Position numbers and translations under genes: made by a program. A stretch of DNA of 64,000 nt from an uncultured Collinsella sp. (GTDB lineage: Bacteria > Actinomycetota > Coriobacteriia > Coriobacteriales > Coriobacteriaceae): contig UQHT01000009.1 of the NCBI GenBank assembly GCA_900540875.1, positions 25,503 to 89,502 of the forward strand, read 5' to 3'. Below, piece by piece: positions 34,108 through 42,338 of the stretch. The notes under the pieces are model-generated. The model made no database searches and had not been told where the DNA came from. It saw only the letters and a program-made list of their open reading frames with translations. How positions within the stretch are numbered: position 1 is the stretch's first letter; each line of letters starts with the position of its first letter.

Positions 34108-34731
34108 ATGAAGCACTTTGACCATATCGTATTTGACGTTGATGGGACATTGGCAGATACAGAAGAAAGCGTTCTGTCATCGCTTGTCCAGATTGTCCAA
34201 GAAGAGACCAGCAAAACGCTTCCCCGACACGAGCTTGACTTTGCCCTCGGCATACCCGGCAAGGATGCCCTTGAGAAACTTGGGATCTACTCGCAGGCAA
34301 CGTTGGATCGCTGGTGCCAAGTTGCCGCCAGCTTTAAAAGCACCATCAGCGTGTTTCCAGGTTTGCTTGAAGTCATCGCAACGCTCACCGATAGCGGCTG
34401 CAAACTTGGCATCGTCTCCTCACGTGCGCGCGACGAATACGCAAAAGAAATTGCACCCCTTGGTTTCGATAAGTATTTTGAGCACATCATCCTTGTCGAA
34501 GACACAACCGAACATAAACCCGCACCCGCACCCATGCTCGAATATCTCCGACGTGCGGGCGCGAATCCTGGCAACGTCGTCTACGTTGGCGACACCGTCT
34601 ACGACGAACAATGCGCAACTTCAGCAGGGGTCAGTTTTGCCCGAGCAGCATGGGGATCACACCAAGATATCCCAAACGCCACCTACAACCTCAAAACCCC
34701 CAACGACCTACTAACCCTAACAACCAAATAA
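34108..34731 (+). CDS. HAD-superfamily hydrolase, phosphoglycolate phosphatase-like
   Basis: 207 residues with the HAD motifs in order: I, FDVDGTLADT (about 9-18) with nucleophile Asp10; II, GIVSSRARDEY; III, HKPAPAPMLEYL; IV, VYVGDTVYDEQCA. The helical cap inserted after motif I marks subfamily I (Gph, beta-phosphoglucomutase or pyrophosphatase PpaX types). The ATG at 34108 follows GAGAGGAGCAATC. It lies just after the AraC gene and may be regulated with it. Substrate not predictable. Confidence 0.88.
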   Translation: MKHFDHIVFDVDGTLADTEESVLSSLVQIVQEETSKTLPRHELDFALGIPGKDALEKLGIYSQATLDRWCQVAASFKSTISVFPGLLEVIATLTDSGCKLGIVSSRARDEYAKEIAPLGFDKYFEHIILVEDTTEHKPAPAPMLEYLRRAGANPGNVVYVGDTVYDEQCATSAGVSFARAAWGSHQDIPNATYNLKTPNDLLTLTTK

Positions 34732-34794
34732 CCCACGCGTCCCACCCTTTCAGTCCCAACACCACAAGGGCGACGACCTCGAGTAGGTCAACCT

Positions 34795-34919
34795 GGGAGG
34801 GACGAGGGCTTAGTTCCCCAATCTTTCCGCAGGGGGCAAAAAGCCTCGCCGCGCGAAGTGCGCAGCGAGGCTTTTTGCATGCCCGAGGACGATTGGGGAA
34901 CTAAGCCCTCGTCCCTCCC
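34795..34919. repeat. Nested-hairpin intergenic element, family 1, copy B
   Basis: Perfect 29-bp arms (34795-34823 and 34891-34919) around a 67-nt core. The core contains a stem (GCAAAAAGCCTCGC with GCGAGGCTTTTTGC) capped by GCGCGAAGTGCGC, and ends TTGCATGCCCGAGGAC. The core is almost the same as at 622-692, while the arms are unrelated to that copy. It lies 3' of the aldolase gene (stop at 34953, minus strand) and between convergent genes. Confidence 0.8.
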
Positions 34920-34952
34920 CGGGATATGTAGCGAGTCGGAGTACCCTTGCTG

Positions 34953-35810
34953 TTACTCTGCTTTGCCCACAGAGTTGAGGTTGGTCATGCGGATCTTAAC
35001 CAGCTCGGTGATCTCACGCATGCCCTCCTTGGCCGGCTTCTTAGGATCGAAGCAGGCAGGGTTCTCGGCCATGTAGGCCATGAAGCCCTTGGTGTAGGCC
35101 TGACGCAGCTCGGTTGCGTAGTTAACCTTGCAGATGCCGTTCTTCACAGCCTCGGCAACCTGCTCATCGGGCACACCGGAAGTGCCGTGCAGAACCAGCG
35201 GCACGTCGACGGCGTCGCGGATGGCCTTGACCACCGACTGCTCGATGTGCGGATCGCTCGTGTACACGCCGTGGCTGGTACCAACGCCAATCGCCAGCGA
35301 GGTGCAGCCTGTGCGCTCGACGAACTCCTTGGCCTCGGCCGGATCGGTGTAGGGGCTCTCGCCCTCAACCGCGGGACCGTCGTCCTCCTTGCCGCCAACC
35401 TTACCGAGCTCAGCCTCGACGGGCACGCCCATGGCGCGGCCAGCGTCGGCGACGGACTTGGTCAGGGCAATGTTGTCCTCGAAGGACTCGTGCGAGCCGT
35501 CAATCATGACAGAGGTGTAGCCGGTGCGGAAAGCCTGCATGCAGCGGTCATAGCCATCGCCGTGATCGAGGTGCAGGGCGACGGGCACGGAAGCGCGCTC
35601 GGCGGCAGCCTTGACCATGCCGTAGAAGTAGTCCAGACCAGCGGTCTTGATGGTGCCCGGGGTGGTCTGCATGATGACGGGGGACTTGGTCTCCTCGGCA
35701 GCAGCCAGAACGGCCATAACAAACTCGAGGTTCTCAACGTTGAACGCACCAACGGCGTAGTGGCCGGCCTGAGCGTCCTTGAGCATCTTTTCGGTGGTAA
35801 CAAGTGCCAT
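34953..35810 (-). CDS. Class II fructose/tagatose-bisphosphate aldolase
   Basis: 285 residues. The start MALVTTEKMLKDAQAGHYAV, the zinc-ligand segment HLDHGDGYDRCMQAF, the IDGSHESFEDNI loop, AELGKVGGKEDD, GTSHGVY and LHGTSGVPDEQV are those of class II FbaA/GatY/KbaY aldolases. It cleaves fructose 1,6-bisphosphate or tagatose 1,6-bisphosphate. ATG 35810 is preferred over 35951 because GGAGAGGAG precedes it and homologous enzymes start here. A divergent DeoR regulator at 36146 and the lacA-lacB-lacC genes in the window make tagatose 1,6-bisphosphate a realistic substrate, but glycolytic fructose-bisphosphate aldolase is equally possible. Confidence 0.9.
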   Translation of the reverse strand: MALVTTEKMLKDAQAGHYAVGAFNVENLEFVMAVLAAAEETKSPVIMQTTPGTIKTAGLDYFYGMVKAAAERASVPVALHLDHGDGYDRCMQAFRTGYTSVMIDGSHESFEDNIALTKSVADAGRAMGVPVEAELGKVGGKEDDGPAVEGESPYTDPAEAKEFVERTGCTSLAIGVGTSHGVYTSDPHIEQSVVKAIRDAVDVPLVLHGTSGVPDEQVAEAVKNGICKVNYATELRQAYTKGFMAYMAENPACFDPKKPAKEGMREITELVKIRMTNLNSVGKAE

Positions 35811-36145
35811 GAGCGTTTGCTCCTCTCCCTCGCCCGCATCTGGACATCGGGCGTACGTGTCCGCAAGGCGTTTTACCTTGCGTTTTGCTTCGCTCATTGT
35901 ATGAAATTCAACGGCTCTGCATGTGCGAGATATTGAGCCCATGCAGGTCAATACAGTCGTTTTTGAAAAGTAAACGGAAGGAATTGGAACTGAGTGGGCG
36001 TGTTCGATATTGAATTTTGGGCGTTCAGCGTCTTTCTTTTATAGAAAAAGTAAGTAATCGAAAGGCGTTTTCTTACTTAAAAAGAAAATGAACGAAAATA
36101 GACTCAACACAATTCCTGCAAATTTCAGACGATGATGGAGCGGAT
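35811..36145. promoter_or_regulatory. Divergent promoter region of the aldolase and DeoR genes
   Basis: A 335-bp gap that is A+T-rich near the DeoR gene. It contains AAGTAAG (36048-36054) and CTTACTT (36072-36078) as an inverted pair, and several GAAA/TTTC tracts around 36030-36105 of the kind bound by DeoR-family repressors. Confidence 0.4.
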
Positions 36146-36949
36146 ATGGCCCATGCAACAACCCGAGCTTTCGCCGATGAGCGGCGTGCCGCCATCATGG
36201 AGATGCTCGAACATAACGCCTCGGTGCAAGTGGCAGAAATCGCCCAAACCTTTGGCGTGTCCTCCGTTACCGCCCGCGCCGACCTAGACGCGCTCGCCGA
36301 GTCCGGCAAGCTGCGCCGCACGCATGGCGGCGCTGTGTCGCTCCAGAAGCGACTGACCGTATCCACCCAGGATCGCCGCATCAACGTCAATGTCGCCGCC
36401 AAGCAGGCCATCGCGCAAAGCGCCATTGAACTCGTCGGCAACGGCGACACCCTGCTCGTAGACTCGGGCACCACCGCTCTCGAGTTTGTCCGCCTGCTCG
36501 ACCAGCGCGATGGCATCACCGTCATCACGGCCGACATTACCATTGCCGATTACATCGACGAGAGCATGCCCTCGGTCGATGTCGTCATGCTGGGCGGGAC
36601 GCTGCGCAAAGGTCATCGCTATCTGTACGGCCCACTTACCATGCAGGCGCTCCAAATGGTCCATGCCGATCTGGCCGTCATGTGCCCTGGCGCTTTCGTT
36701 CCCGGCTGCGGCTTTACGACCGACTTTCCGCAGATGGCCGAGACCAAAGCGGCTATGGCCGGTGCCGCCCGCCAAAGTATCGCCCTCATGGACGCCAGTA
36801 AGGTCAACGGACGTGGCATGTACCGCTTTGCCGAGCTGACCGACGTCAACGCCATCGTGATGGACCGTGACCCCGATCACGCCGTCGCCACCTCAATCGC
36901 CGAGGTCGCCGACGACGCCCGCCCAAATCTCCTCATCGCCGGCACTTAA
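36146..36949 (+). CDS. DeoR-family sugar-phosphate-responsive repressor
   Basis: 267 residues. The N-terminal winged helix has the DeoR signature (IMEMLEHNASVQVAEIAQTF, then SSVTARADLDALAESGKLRR and THGGAV). The C-terminal sugar-isomerase-like sensor domain contains LLVDSGTTALEFVRLL, VITADITIADY and VVMLGGTLRKGHRYLYGP. The late motif is LMDASKVNGRGMYRF. The ATG at 36146 follows GATGGAGCGGAT. It is divergent from the aldolase gene, its likely target. Its 3' terminator hairpin has been split by an IS element. Confidence 0.9.
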   Translation: MAHATTRAFADERRAAIMEMLEHNASVQVAEIAQTFGVSSVTARADLDALAESGKLRRTHGGAVSLQKRLTVSTQDRRINVNVAAKQAIAQSAIELVGNGDTLLVDSGTTALEFVRLLDQRDGITVITADITIADYIDESMPSVDVVMLGGTLRKGHRYLYGPLTMQALQMVHADLAVMCPGAFVPGCGFTTDFPQMAETKAAMAGAARQSIALMDASKVNGRGMYRFAELTDVNAIVMDRDPDHAVATSIAEVADDARPNLLIAGT

Positions 36950-37012
36950 ACAAAAACCACCACAAAGGTGCCTGTGAACTGCGCCCCGAAACTTGGACTG
37001 AATAAATAGCGA

Positions 37013-37924
37013 CTACGCCGCAAGGGCCCGGTCCCGGAACTCCTCCGGCGTCAGGCCCTTCAATCTTACCTGCCCGCGCCGCGTGTTCCAATGGGCTATG
37101 TACCCCTCCAGGTCGCGCTTGAAGTCCCCGAAGCTGCCCCACTCCCTGCCGCGGTAGAACTCGTCCTTCACGTGGCCGAAGAGCTGCTCGGTGGCGGCGT
37201 TGTCGACGCAGTTCCCCTTGCGCGACATGCTCTGGGTGATGCCCGCCCCCTCCAGCCTGGAGGTGTAGGACTCGTGCTGGTACTGCCAGCCCATGTCCGA
37301 ATGCATGGTCGGTGCCGCCCCGTCGGGCAGGGCCTCGAGGAGCCGGTCGAGCATCCTGTGCTGCTGGGCGAGGTCCGGCGAGGTCGATATGTCGCTCGCC
37401 ACGATCTCCTTCGTGCAGAAGTCGAGCACCGGGGCCCAGTAGGCCTTGGCGCCGGCGACCTTGAACTCGGTGACGTCGGTGCCGAGCTTCTGCCACGGCC
37501 CCTCGGCGCCGAAGTCCCTCGCGATGACGTTCTCGAACGTGCTCCCCACGAGCCCCCTGTAGGAGCTGTACCGGCGGCGGGAGCCCCGGCGGCGTATCCC
37601 GCACCGGATGCCCATCTCGCGCATCATCTTGAGCACGGTCTTGTCGGCCACGACCGCGCCCAGCTCGGCGCGCAGGCACATGGCTATCTGCCGGTGCCCG
37701 CAGCCGTTGGCGGTGCGCGAGAATATCTCGGCCGCGGCGTCGCGCAGCTCGGGCCTGGTCGGCCTCCGCGGGTGCGCCAGCGCGTAGTAGTAGGTCGACC
37801 TCCTGAGCCCCGAGCACTCCAGCAGGTGGCGCAGGGAGTGCCCCTCCGCCCTCAGCGCCCCCACCGCCTCGGCCGCCGCCCTGGTCAGAGCCCGTCCCGC
37901 TCGACCAGGGCGCGCAATTTTTTT
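37013..37924 (-). CDS. IS3-family transposase OrfB (catalytic part, made by -1 frameshift)
   Basis: The frame in -1 relative to OrfA begins at the A7 tract (37918-37924) and runs about 303 codons. It encodes an HTH_21 helix region (GHRQIAMCLRAELGAVVADK) and an rve integrase core with the DDE triad: Asp in LGTDVTEFKVAG, Asp in MHSDMGWQYQHE, and Glu in NAATEQLFGHVKDEF. No good independent start is seen, so it is expected as an OrfAB fusion. The C-terminal LKGLTPEEFRDRAL is typical of the family. Confidence 0.9.
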   Translation of the reverse strand, partial: KKIARPGRAGRALTRAAAEAVGALRAEGHSLRHLLECSGLRRSTYYYALAHPRRPTRPELRDAAAEIFSRTANGCGHRQIAMCLRAELGAVVADKTVLKMMREMGIRCGIRRRGSRRRYSSYRGLVGSTFENVIARDFGAEGPWQKLGTDVTEFKVAGAKAYWAPVLDFCTKEIVASDISTSPDLAQQHRMLDRLLEALPDGAAPTMHSDMGWQYQHESYTSRLEGAGITQSMSRKGNCVDNAATEQLFGHVKDEFYRGREWGSFGDFKRDLEGYIAHWNTRRGQVRLKGLTPEEFRDRALAA

Positions 37925-38382
37925 AGGTAGGCGACCTCGGCCTCGAGCCTGCGGCAGCGCTCCTCGAGCTCCTGCTCGCGGGTGCGGGCCCGGGGTTTCG
38001 ACCTCGACCCCCTCGGCCTGCCCTTCGGTCCGGGCCGCAGCGCCTCGGCGCCGCCCTCGCGGTAGAGCCTGCACCAGCGCTCCAGCGGGGACTTCGACCT
38101 GATCCCGAACTCGGCCATGGCGTCGGCCTTCGCCATCCCGCCGTCGACCACGGCCGATGCCGCGGCGACCCTCTGCTCGAATGTGTACCTGGATTGTTTC
38201 CCGCCCATGGACAGCAGCGCCTCGCTTCCGAACGCCCGGTATACCCACTGCCATTCTCTCACGGTCTCGCGGGGGACGGACAGGGCCTCGGCCGCCGGCT
38301 TGCAGCCGACGCCGGCGTCGAAGAGCTCGACGGCCCGCCTCCTGGACTCCAGGTCGTGCTTCGACCTGAGGTCTATACTCAT
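37885..38382 (-). CDS. IS3-family transposase OrfA (DNA-binding part)
   Basis: 165 residues with two helix-turn-helix repeats (RRRAVELFDAGVGCKPAAEA, and FEQRVAAASAVVDGGMAKAD with FGIRSKSPLERWCR). The C-terminal leucine-zipper-like coiled coil (REQELEERCRRLEAEVAYLK) mediates dimerisation in this family. The slippery heptamer A_AAA_AAA codes the final LKKL segment and lies about 30 nt before the TGA, ideal for programmed -1 frameshifting into OrfB. Confidence 0.92.
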   Translation of the reverse strand: MSIDLRSKHDLESRRRAVELFDAGVGCKPAAEALSVPRETVREWQWVYRAFGSEALLSMGGKQSRYTFEQRVAAASAVVDGGMAKADAMAEFGIRSKSPLERWCRLYREGGAEALRPGPKGRPRGSRSKPRARTREQELEERCRRLEAEVAYLKKLRALVERDGL

Positions 38383-38472
38383 GGAAAACCTCCCATTTCC
38401 CGATGTCCAAGAAATGGGAGGCAGTTCACTGTCCCCTTTGTGGTGGTTTGAGCGTTAAACGTGAACGTATCG

Positions 38473-39633
38473 CTACTTGGAGAGCTCGTCAGCGAGGGCC
38501 TCGATCTGAGCGCGCGAGGCGTCGTTGAGCGAACCCAGGACGGTCACCTTGTTCTGCGTCAGGGTGATGTCCTTCATACCCTCGAGCTCCTTGGTCATAA
38601 TCTTGGCAGCTGCGGGCGCCCAGGAGCCGCCCTCGACGAGCGCCACCGTACGGTTCTGGTAGGCATGCTCGGCAAGCGTATGGATAAAGGTGCTCATGAA
38701 TGGGAAGATCTCGCCCTGATAGGTGATGGAAGCGAGTACCAGACGGTCATAGCGGAACGCATCCTCAACGGCCTCGGCCATGTCGTCGCGAGCCAAGTCA
38801 AAGACGGAAACCTTCTGGCCGCGAGCCTCGAGCGCAGATGCAAGCTCCTCAACGGCAGCCTTCAGATGGCCGTAGACGCTCGCGTAGGCAATGGTGATGC
38901 CCTCGTCCTCGGGCTGATAGCTCGACCAGGTGTTGTAGGTGTCGAGGTAGTAGCCCAGGTTCTCGGTCAGCACGGGGCCATGAAGCGGGCAGATGATCTG
39001 GATGTCCAAATCGGCGGCCTTCTTGAGCACGGCCTGCACAAACTTGCCGAACTTGCCCACGATGCCAAAGTAGTAACGGCGCGCCTCGCAGGCCCACCCT
39101 TCCGGATCCTCGATGTCGTTGGCGCCAAACTTGCCAAAGCCGTCGGCACTAAAGAGCACCTTGTCGGTAGCCTCGTAGGAGAAGAGTACCTCGGGCCAGT
39201 GAACGTTGGGGGCGCCGACAAAGGTCAGGCTGTGGCCACCCAGATCAAGCACGTCGCCCTCTTTGACAACCATCTTGCGCTCGGGGAAGTCGGTGCCAAA
39301 GTAGTTGACCATCATGCGGAAGGCGCCCATGCTTGCCACAATCTGCGCCTGGGGATAGCGCTCCATAAAGGCGGCGATGCCGGCGGAGTGATCGGGCTCC
39401 ATGTGATGGATGACCAGGTAGTCGGGCGTGCGGCCGTCGAGTACGGTCTCGAGGTTGCCGAGCCACTCGTCGACAAATCCGCCATCGACCGAATCGGCGA
39501 CAGCGATCTTCTCGCCCAAGATAACGTAGCTGTTGTATGCCATACCGTTCTCGGACACGTCGTACTGGCCCTCGAACAGGTCGATGTCATGATCGTCAAC
39601 GCCAATGTAGCGGATATCCTTGGTGATCTCCAT
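38473..39633 (-). CDS. fprA: A-type flavodiiron protein (FprA-like), O2/NO reductase
   Basis: 386 residues. The metallo-beta-lactamase-like half has the di-iron ligand motif HHMEPDHSA (H-x-E-x-D-H, about 79-84), a later ligand region ICPLHGPVLT and MVNYFGTDFPER. The C-terminal flavodoxin half starts at ITIAYASVYGHLKAAVEELA and contains FPFMSTFIHTLAEH and VEGGSWAPAAAK. It reduces O2 to water or NO to N2O to protect anaerobic enzymes such as the glycyl-radical lyase. ATG 39633 has AGGAGG upstream. The electron donor (rubredoxin or similar) is not in the window. Confidence 0.9.
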   Translation of the reverse strand: MEITKDIRYIGVDDHDIDLFEGQYDVSENGMAYNSYVILGEKIAVADSVDGGFVDEWLGNLETVLDGRTPDYLVIHHMEPDHSAGIAAFMERYPQAQIVASMGAFRMMVNYFGTDFPERKMVVKEGDVLDLGGHSLTFVGAPNVHWPEVLFSYEATDKVLFSADGFGKFGANDIEDPEGWACEARRYYFGIVGKFGKFVQAVLKKAADLDIQIICPLHGPVLTENLGYYLDTYNTWSSYQPEDEGITIAYASVYGHLKAAVEELASALEARGQKVSVFDLARDDMAEAVEDAFRYDRLVLASITYQGEIFPFMSTFIHTLAEHAYQNRTVALVEGGSWAPAAAKIMTKELEGMKDITLTQNKVTVLGSLNDASRAQIEALADELSK

Positions 39634-39762
39634 CAGGCAAAGCCTCCTAGATAGACAAATGAACCCGTCTATCATAGCACTCGCCTTCATAGTCACGGCT
39701 ATCTGCCGGCATCCTTACCGATTGTTATTGATATGCAACGCCGAGCCGTTGACCTGCGAAAA

Positions 39763-40794
39763 CTATGCGCGCGGCGCTGCCGTGGTGTGTCGAACGATGA
39801 GCTGACCGGGAATGCGAATAGCGACGGTTTTGTCCGATGCCCCCGCCTTGGGAACTGCGCGCTCGAACACCTCGCGCCCGCGCTGATGCAGATCGAATCG
39901 AACGGTCGTGAGCTCGTTATGCGCGACAAAGTCGTCGAGCGAGTCATCGACGCCCACCACGCTCACGTCCTCGGGCACGCGCAAGCCGCTATCGCGCAGC
40001 GCGGCAATGGCGCCGTTTGCCATCTGGTCGTTTGCCGCGTAAATCGCCGTCATGGTGCGGTCGTGCTCAGCCAAGTACCGAGCGGCCTCGTAGCCGCTGT
40101 TGGCAGACCAGTCGCCCTCGAGTGGCTCTACCGTCTCGATGTGTTTACGCTCGAGTGTATCTTGCCAACCGGCGCGACGAAATTGCTCGTCGACCGAGAA
40201 CGACGGGCCGCCAATATAGCGAATCTGCTCGTGTCCCAGCTCAAACAGATGATCCATGAGCAGCAGCGAGCAGCCGTAATGGTCGGAATCGACCGTGGTC
40301 ACGCGCGGATGCGCGTACATGGTAACGATGACCGTTCCAATGCCCGGCAACGGATCGAACGTCTCAAAATCGGGCGCCATGCGACTCATGCCGATGATGA
40401 TACCGTCCACGGGCAGCGCGGCCATACGACGCGTGGCCTCGGCAAGCGAAAACTCCTCGGTCTTGGACATCTCGACCAGCGTGATGGCGCAGTTATGCTC
40501 GCGAGCTGCGCTGGCGATGCCGTCGATCATTGAGAGGTTCCCAAACTTGGTGACATCGTTGACGCACAGCCCGACCGAATGGTAACGGCCGTCGCGCAGC
40601 GAGCGACCGGCATAACTCGGACGAAAGCCAAGCTCTTGCATAGCGGCCTGCACGCGCTGGCGCGTCTGTTCGTTAACGTTGGGCAAGCCGTTGGCGACGC
40701 GCGAAACCGTCTGCTGCGAAACGCCAGCAGCGCGGGCGACGTCGGCCATGGAGACCGGACGCGTGCCTGTATCGTTGGACGGGCGCCTTGCCAC
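39763..40794 (-). CDS. LacI-family repressor, probable regulator of galK-galT
   Basis: 343 residues: helix-turn-helix MADVARAAGVSQQTVSRVAN (about 16-35) and a sugar-binding effector domain ending VSVVGVDDSLDDFVAHNELT. The start is GTG 40794 with GAAGGTGATCCT upstream. It is divergent from galK; three copies of TGTTAACGTACTC in the gap are its likely operators. It is a close paralogue of the LacI protein at 49595-50599 (shared LPVDGIIIGMSRMAPDFETF / LPVDGMVVIMNRMPADFGTF), so the two probably arose by duplication and specialised for galactose and lactose. Confidence 0.92.
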   Translation of the reverse strand: MARRPSNDTGTRPVSMADVARAAGVSQQTVSRVANGLPNVNEQTRQRVQAAMQELGFRPSYAGRSLRDGRYHSVGLCVNDVTKFGNLSMIDGIASAAREHNCAITLVEMSKTEEFSLAEATRRMAALPVDGIIIGMSRMAPDFETFDPLPGIGTVIVTMYAHPRVTTVDSDHYGCSLLLMDHLFELGHEQIRYIGGPSFSVDEQFRRAGWQDTLERKHIETVEPLEGDWSANSGYEAARYLAEHDRTMTAIYAANDQMANGAIAALRDSGLRVPEDVSVVGVDDSLDDFVAHNELTTVRFDLHQRGREVFERAVPKAGASDKTVAIRIPGQLIVRHTTAAPRA

Positions 40795-40887
40795 AGGATC
40801 ACCTTCACCCTTGAGAGATCTGAATAGCGTGAATGCCGGCCCGGGCAGAAATACATCCCGCGCCGAGGCCCGCTATCGTCGGACGCA

Positions 40888-41087
40888 TGTTAACGTACTC
40901 TACTTTTTCTATCTGCATCTCTTCTGCTTTATAAGTCCATACGGCAGTACCGTTCACGGCTGAATTTCTACCGATTACCAGATTCTCAAAAAGTGATAAG
41001 TGTTGTGTTATGAGTACGTTAACATAGCCCGTAACGTGCGGCATCGTAGATGCTGAGTTTATGCCGCTTCAGATTGTTAACGTACTC
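40888..41087. promoter_or_regulatory. Three TGTTAACGTACTC operators between lacI and galK
   Basis: The 13-mer TGTTAACGTACTC occurs exactly at 40888-40900 (+), 41014-41026 (as its complement) and 41075-41087 (+). The 126-bp and 61-bp spacings are close to whole numbers of helical turns (12 and 6) and allow looping by a tetrameric LacI-family repressor. The last site is 46 bp before the galK ATG, the first 94 bp before the repressor start. Confidence 0.75.
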
Positions 41088-41132
41088 ACTACGACGGAAA
41101 ACTCGTCAGTATGCGCTAAAGAAAGGACCCTC

Positions 41133-42338
41133 ATGACCACCCCCGACGAAAAGACACTCGCCACGCTCACCAAGCTGTTTGAGGAGGAGTTTGGCCCCAT
41201 CGGCGATCGCCAGGTGCTCTATGTGCACGCGCCCGGCCGCTCCGAGATCAGCGGCAACCACACCGACCACGAGGGCGGCCACGTTATCGCCGGCTCGCTC
41301 GATGTCGCCGTTGACGGCATTGCCGTGGCAACCGATTCCAACAAGGTCCGCGTTGCCGACGAGGGCTATCCCACGTTTGAGATCGCGCTCGACACGCTAG
41401 ACGTTCAGGAGTCCGAGAAGGGCACGTCCGCGAGCCTCGTCCGCGGCATGGCCCACGAAATCGCTGCTCTGGGCGTTGAGCCCCAGGGCTTCGACTTCGC
41501 CTTCACCTGCTCCGTCCCCTCGGGCGGCGGCCTTTCCAGCTCTGCCGCCGTCGAGGCCGCGTACGGCCGCGCCATGGAGACGCTCTGGGGCGCGCCCGCC
41601 ATTGAGCCCGTCGCGCTCGCCCAGATGAGCCAGCGCACCGAGAACAACTACTACGGCAAGCCCTGCGGTCTGATGGACCAAGCCGCCGTGTGCCTGGGCG
41701 GCCTCGCCTACATGGACTTTGAGGACCAGGCTCAGCCTAAAACCCAGAAGCTCGAGCTCAACTTTGAGGATCACGGCTATTCGCTCGTGCTCGTTAAGGT
41801 TGGCGCCGACCATGTGGCGGCTACCGACGACTACGCCGCCGTTCCGCGCGAGATGCAAGACGTCGCCGCCGAGTTTGGCAAGGCACGCCTGTGCGAGGTA
41901 AACATTGCCGACTTTGACGCCAAGCTCCCCGAGCTGCGCGCCAAGCTGGGCGACCGCGCCTGCCTGCGCGCCGTTCACTACTGGTACGAGAACGGCCTGG
42001 TCGACAAGCGCTGGGCAGCCCTGAACGCCGGCGACATTGACCAGTTCCTGGTCCTGACGCGCGAGTCCGGCGCCAGCTCTGCCATGTACCTGCAGAATGT
42101 CGTTGCCAAGCTGGGATCTGAACAGCCTTCCATGTATGCCTTGGCGCTGGCCGAGCACGTGCTCGACGGCCGCGGCGCCGTTCGCATTCACGGTGGCGGC
42201 TTTGGTGGCACCATCCAGGCCTTCGTGCCGCTCGATCTGGTCGACACCTTCATTGCCAAGATGAACGGCTGGCTGGGCGAGGGCTCTGCCCGTCACTACG
42301 CCATCTCTGACAAGGGGGCTTACGCGGCATGGCTGTAA
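41133..42338 (+). CDS. galK: Galactokinase
   Basis: Phosphorylates galactose to galactose 1-phosphate. 401 residues of the GHMP kinase fold. The galactokinase signature is GRSEISGNHTDHEGGHVIAG (about 32-51), the ATP loop VPSGGGLSSSAAVEAA (about 133-148), and the third GHMP motif GAVRIHGGGFGGTIQAFVP near 375. The start is ATG 41133 with AAAGGACCC upstream; the frame extension to 41061 runs through an operator. It overlaps galT by 10 bp. Controlled by the divergent LacI protein. Confidence 0.95.
   Translation: MTTPDEKTLATLTKLFEEEFGPIGDRQVLYVHAPGRSEISGNHTDHEGGHVIAGSLDVAVDGIAVATDSNKVRVADEGYPTFEIALDTLDVQESEKGTSASLVRGMAHEIAALGVEPQGFDFAFTCSVPSGGGLSSSAAVEAAYGRAMETLWGAPAIEPVALAQMSQRTENNYYGKPCGLMDQAAVCLGGLAYMDFEDQAQPKTQKLELNFEDHGYSLVLVKVGADHVAATDDYAAVPREMQDVAAEFGKARLCEVNIADFDAKLPELRAKLGDRACLRAVHYWYENGLVDKRWAALNAGDIDQFLVLTRESGASSAMYLQNVVAKLGSEQPSMYALALAEHVLDGRGAVRIHGGGFGGTIQAFVPLDLVDTFIAKMNGWLGEGSARHYAISDKGAYAAWL

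Larger units (their letters stand above)
36973..38430 (-). mobile_element. IS3-family (IS150-type) insertion sequence
   Basis: About 1458 bp with imperfect ends: TGTGAACTGCGCCCCGAAAC at the left and, read inward from the right, AGTGAACTGCCTCCCATTTC; both continue into CTTGGAC. Two overlapping transposase frames on the minus strand are joined by an A_AAA_AAA slippery site. Both frames look intact, so the element could be active. A clear target duplication is not visible (GCC on the left, GTC on the right). Confidence 0.9.
36954..38449. terminator. Terminator hairpin of the DeoR gene, split by an IS insertion
   Basis: AAACCACCACAAAGG (36954-36968) directly after the DeoR stop and CCTTTGTGGTGGTTT (38435-38449) are exact reverse complements, now about 1.47 kb apart with the IS between them. 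Together they would form a 15-bp stem ending in a T-rich side, similar to the CCACCAC stem at 15816-15854. The insertion therefore disrupted the loop of a terminator between the DeoR and convergent flavoprotein genes. Confidence 0.7.

Noticed and set aside
36933..37817. 294-codon minus-strand frame within the IS
   Set aside because: Arg/Ala/Gly-rich out-of-frame shadow of the OrfB transposase.
38383..38410. Extension of the transposase OrfB frame to 38410 as a single 465-codon protein
   Set aside because: Upstream of the A7 slippery site this frame is an Arg/Gly-rich shadow of OrfA; the real product is the OrfAB frameshift fusion.
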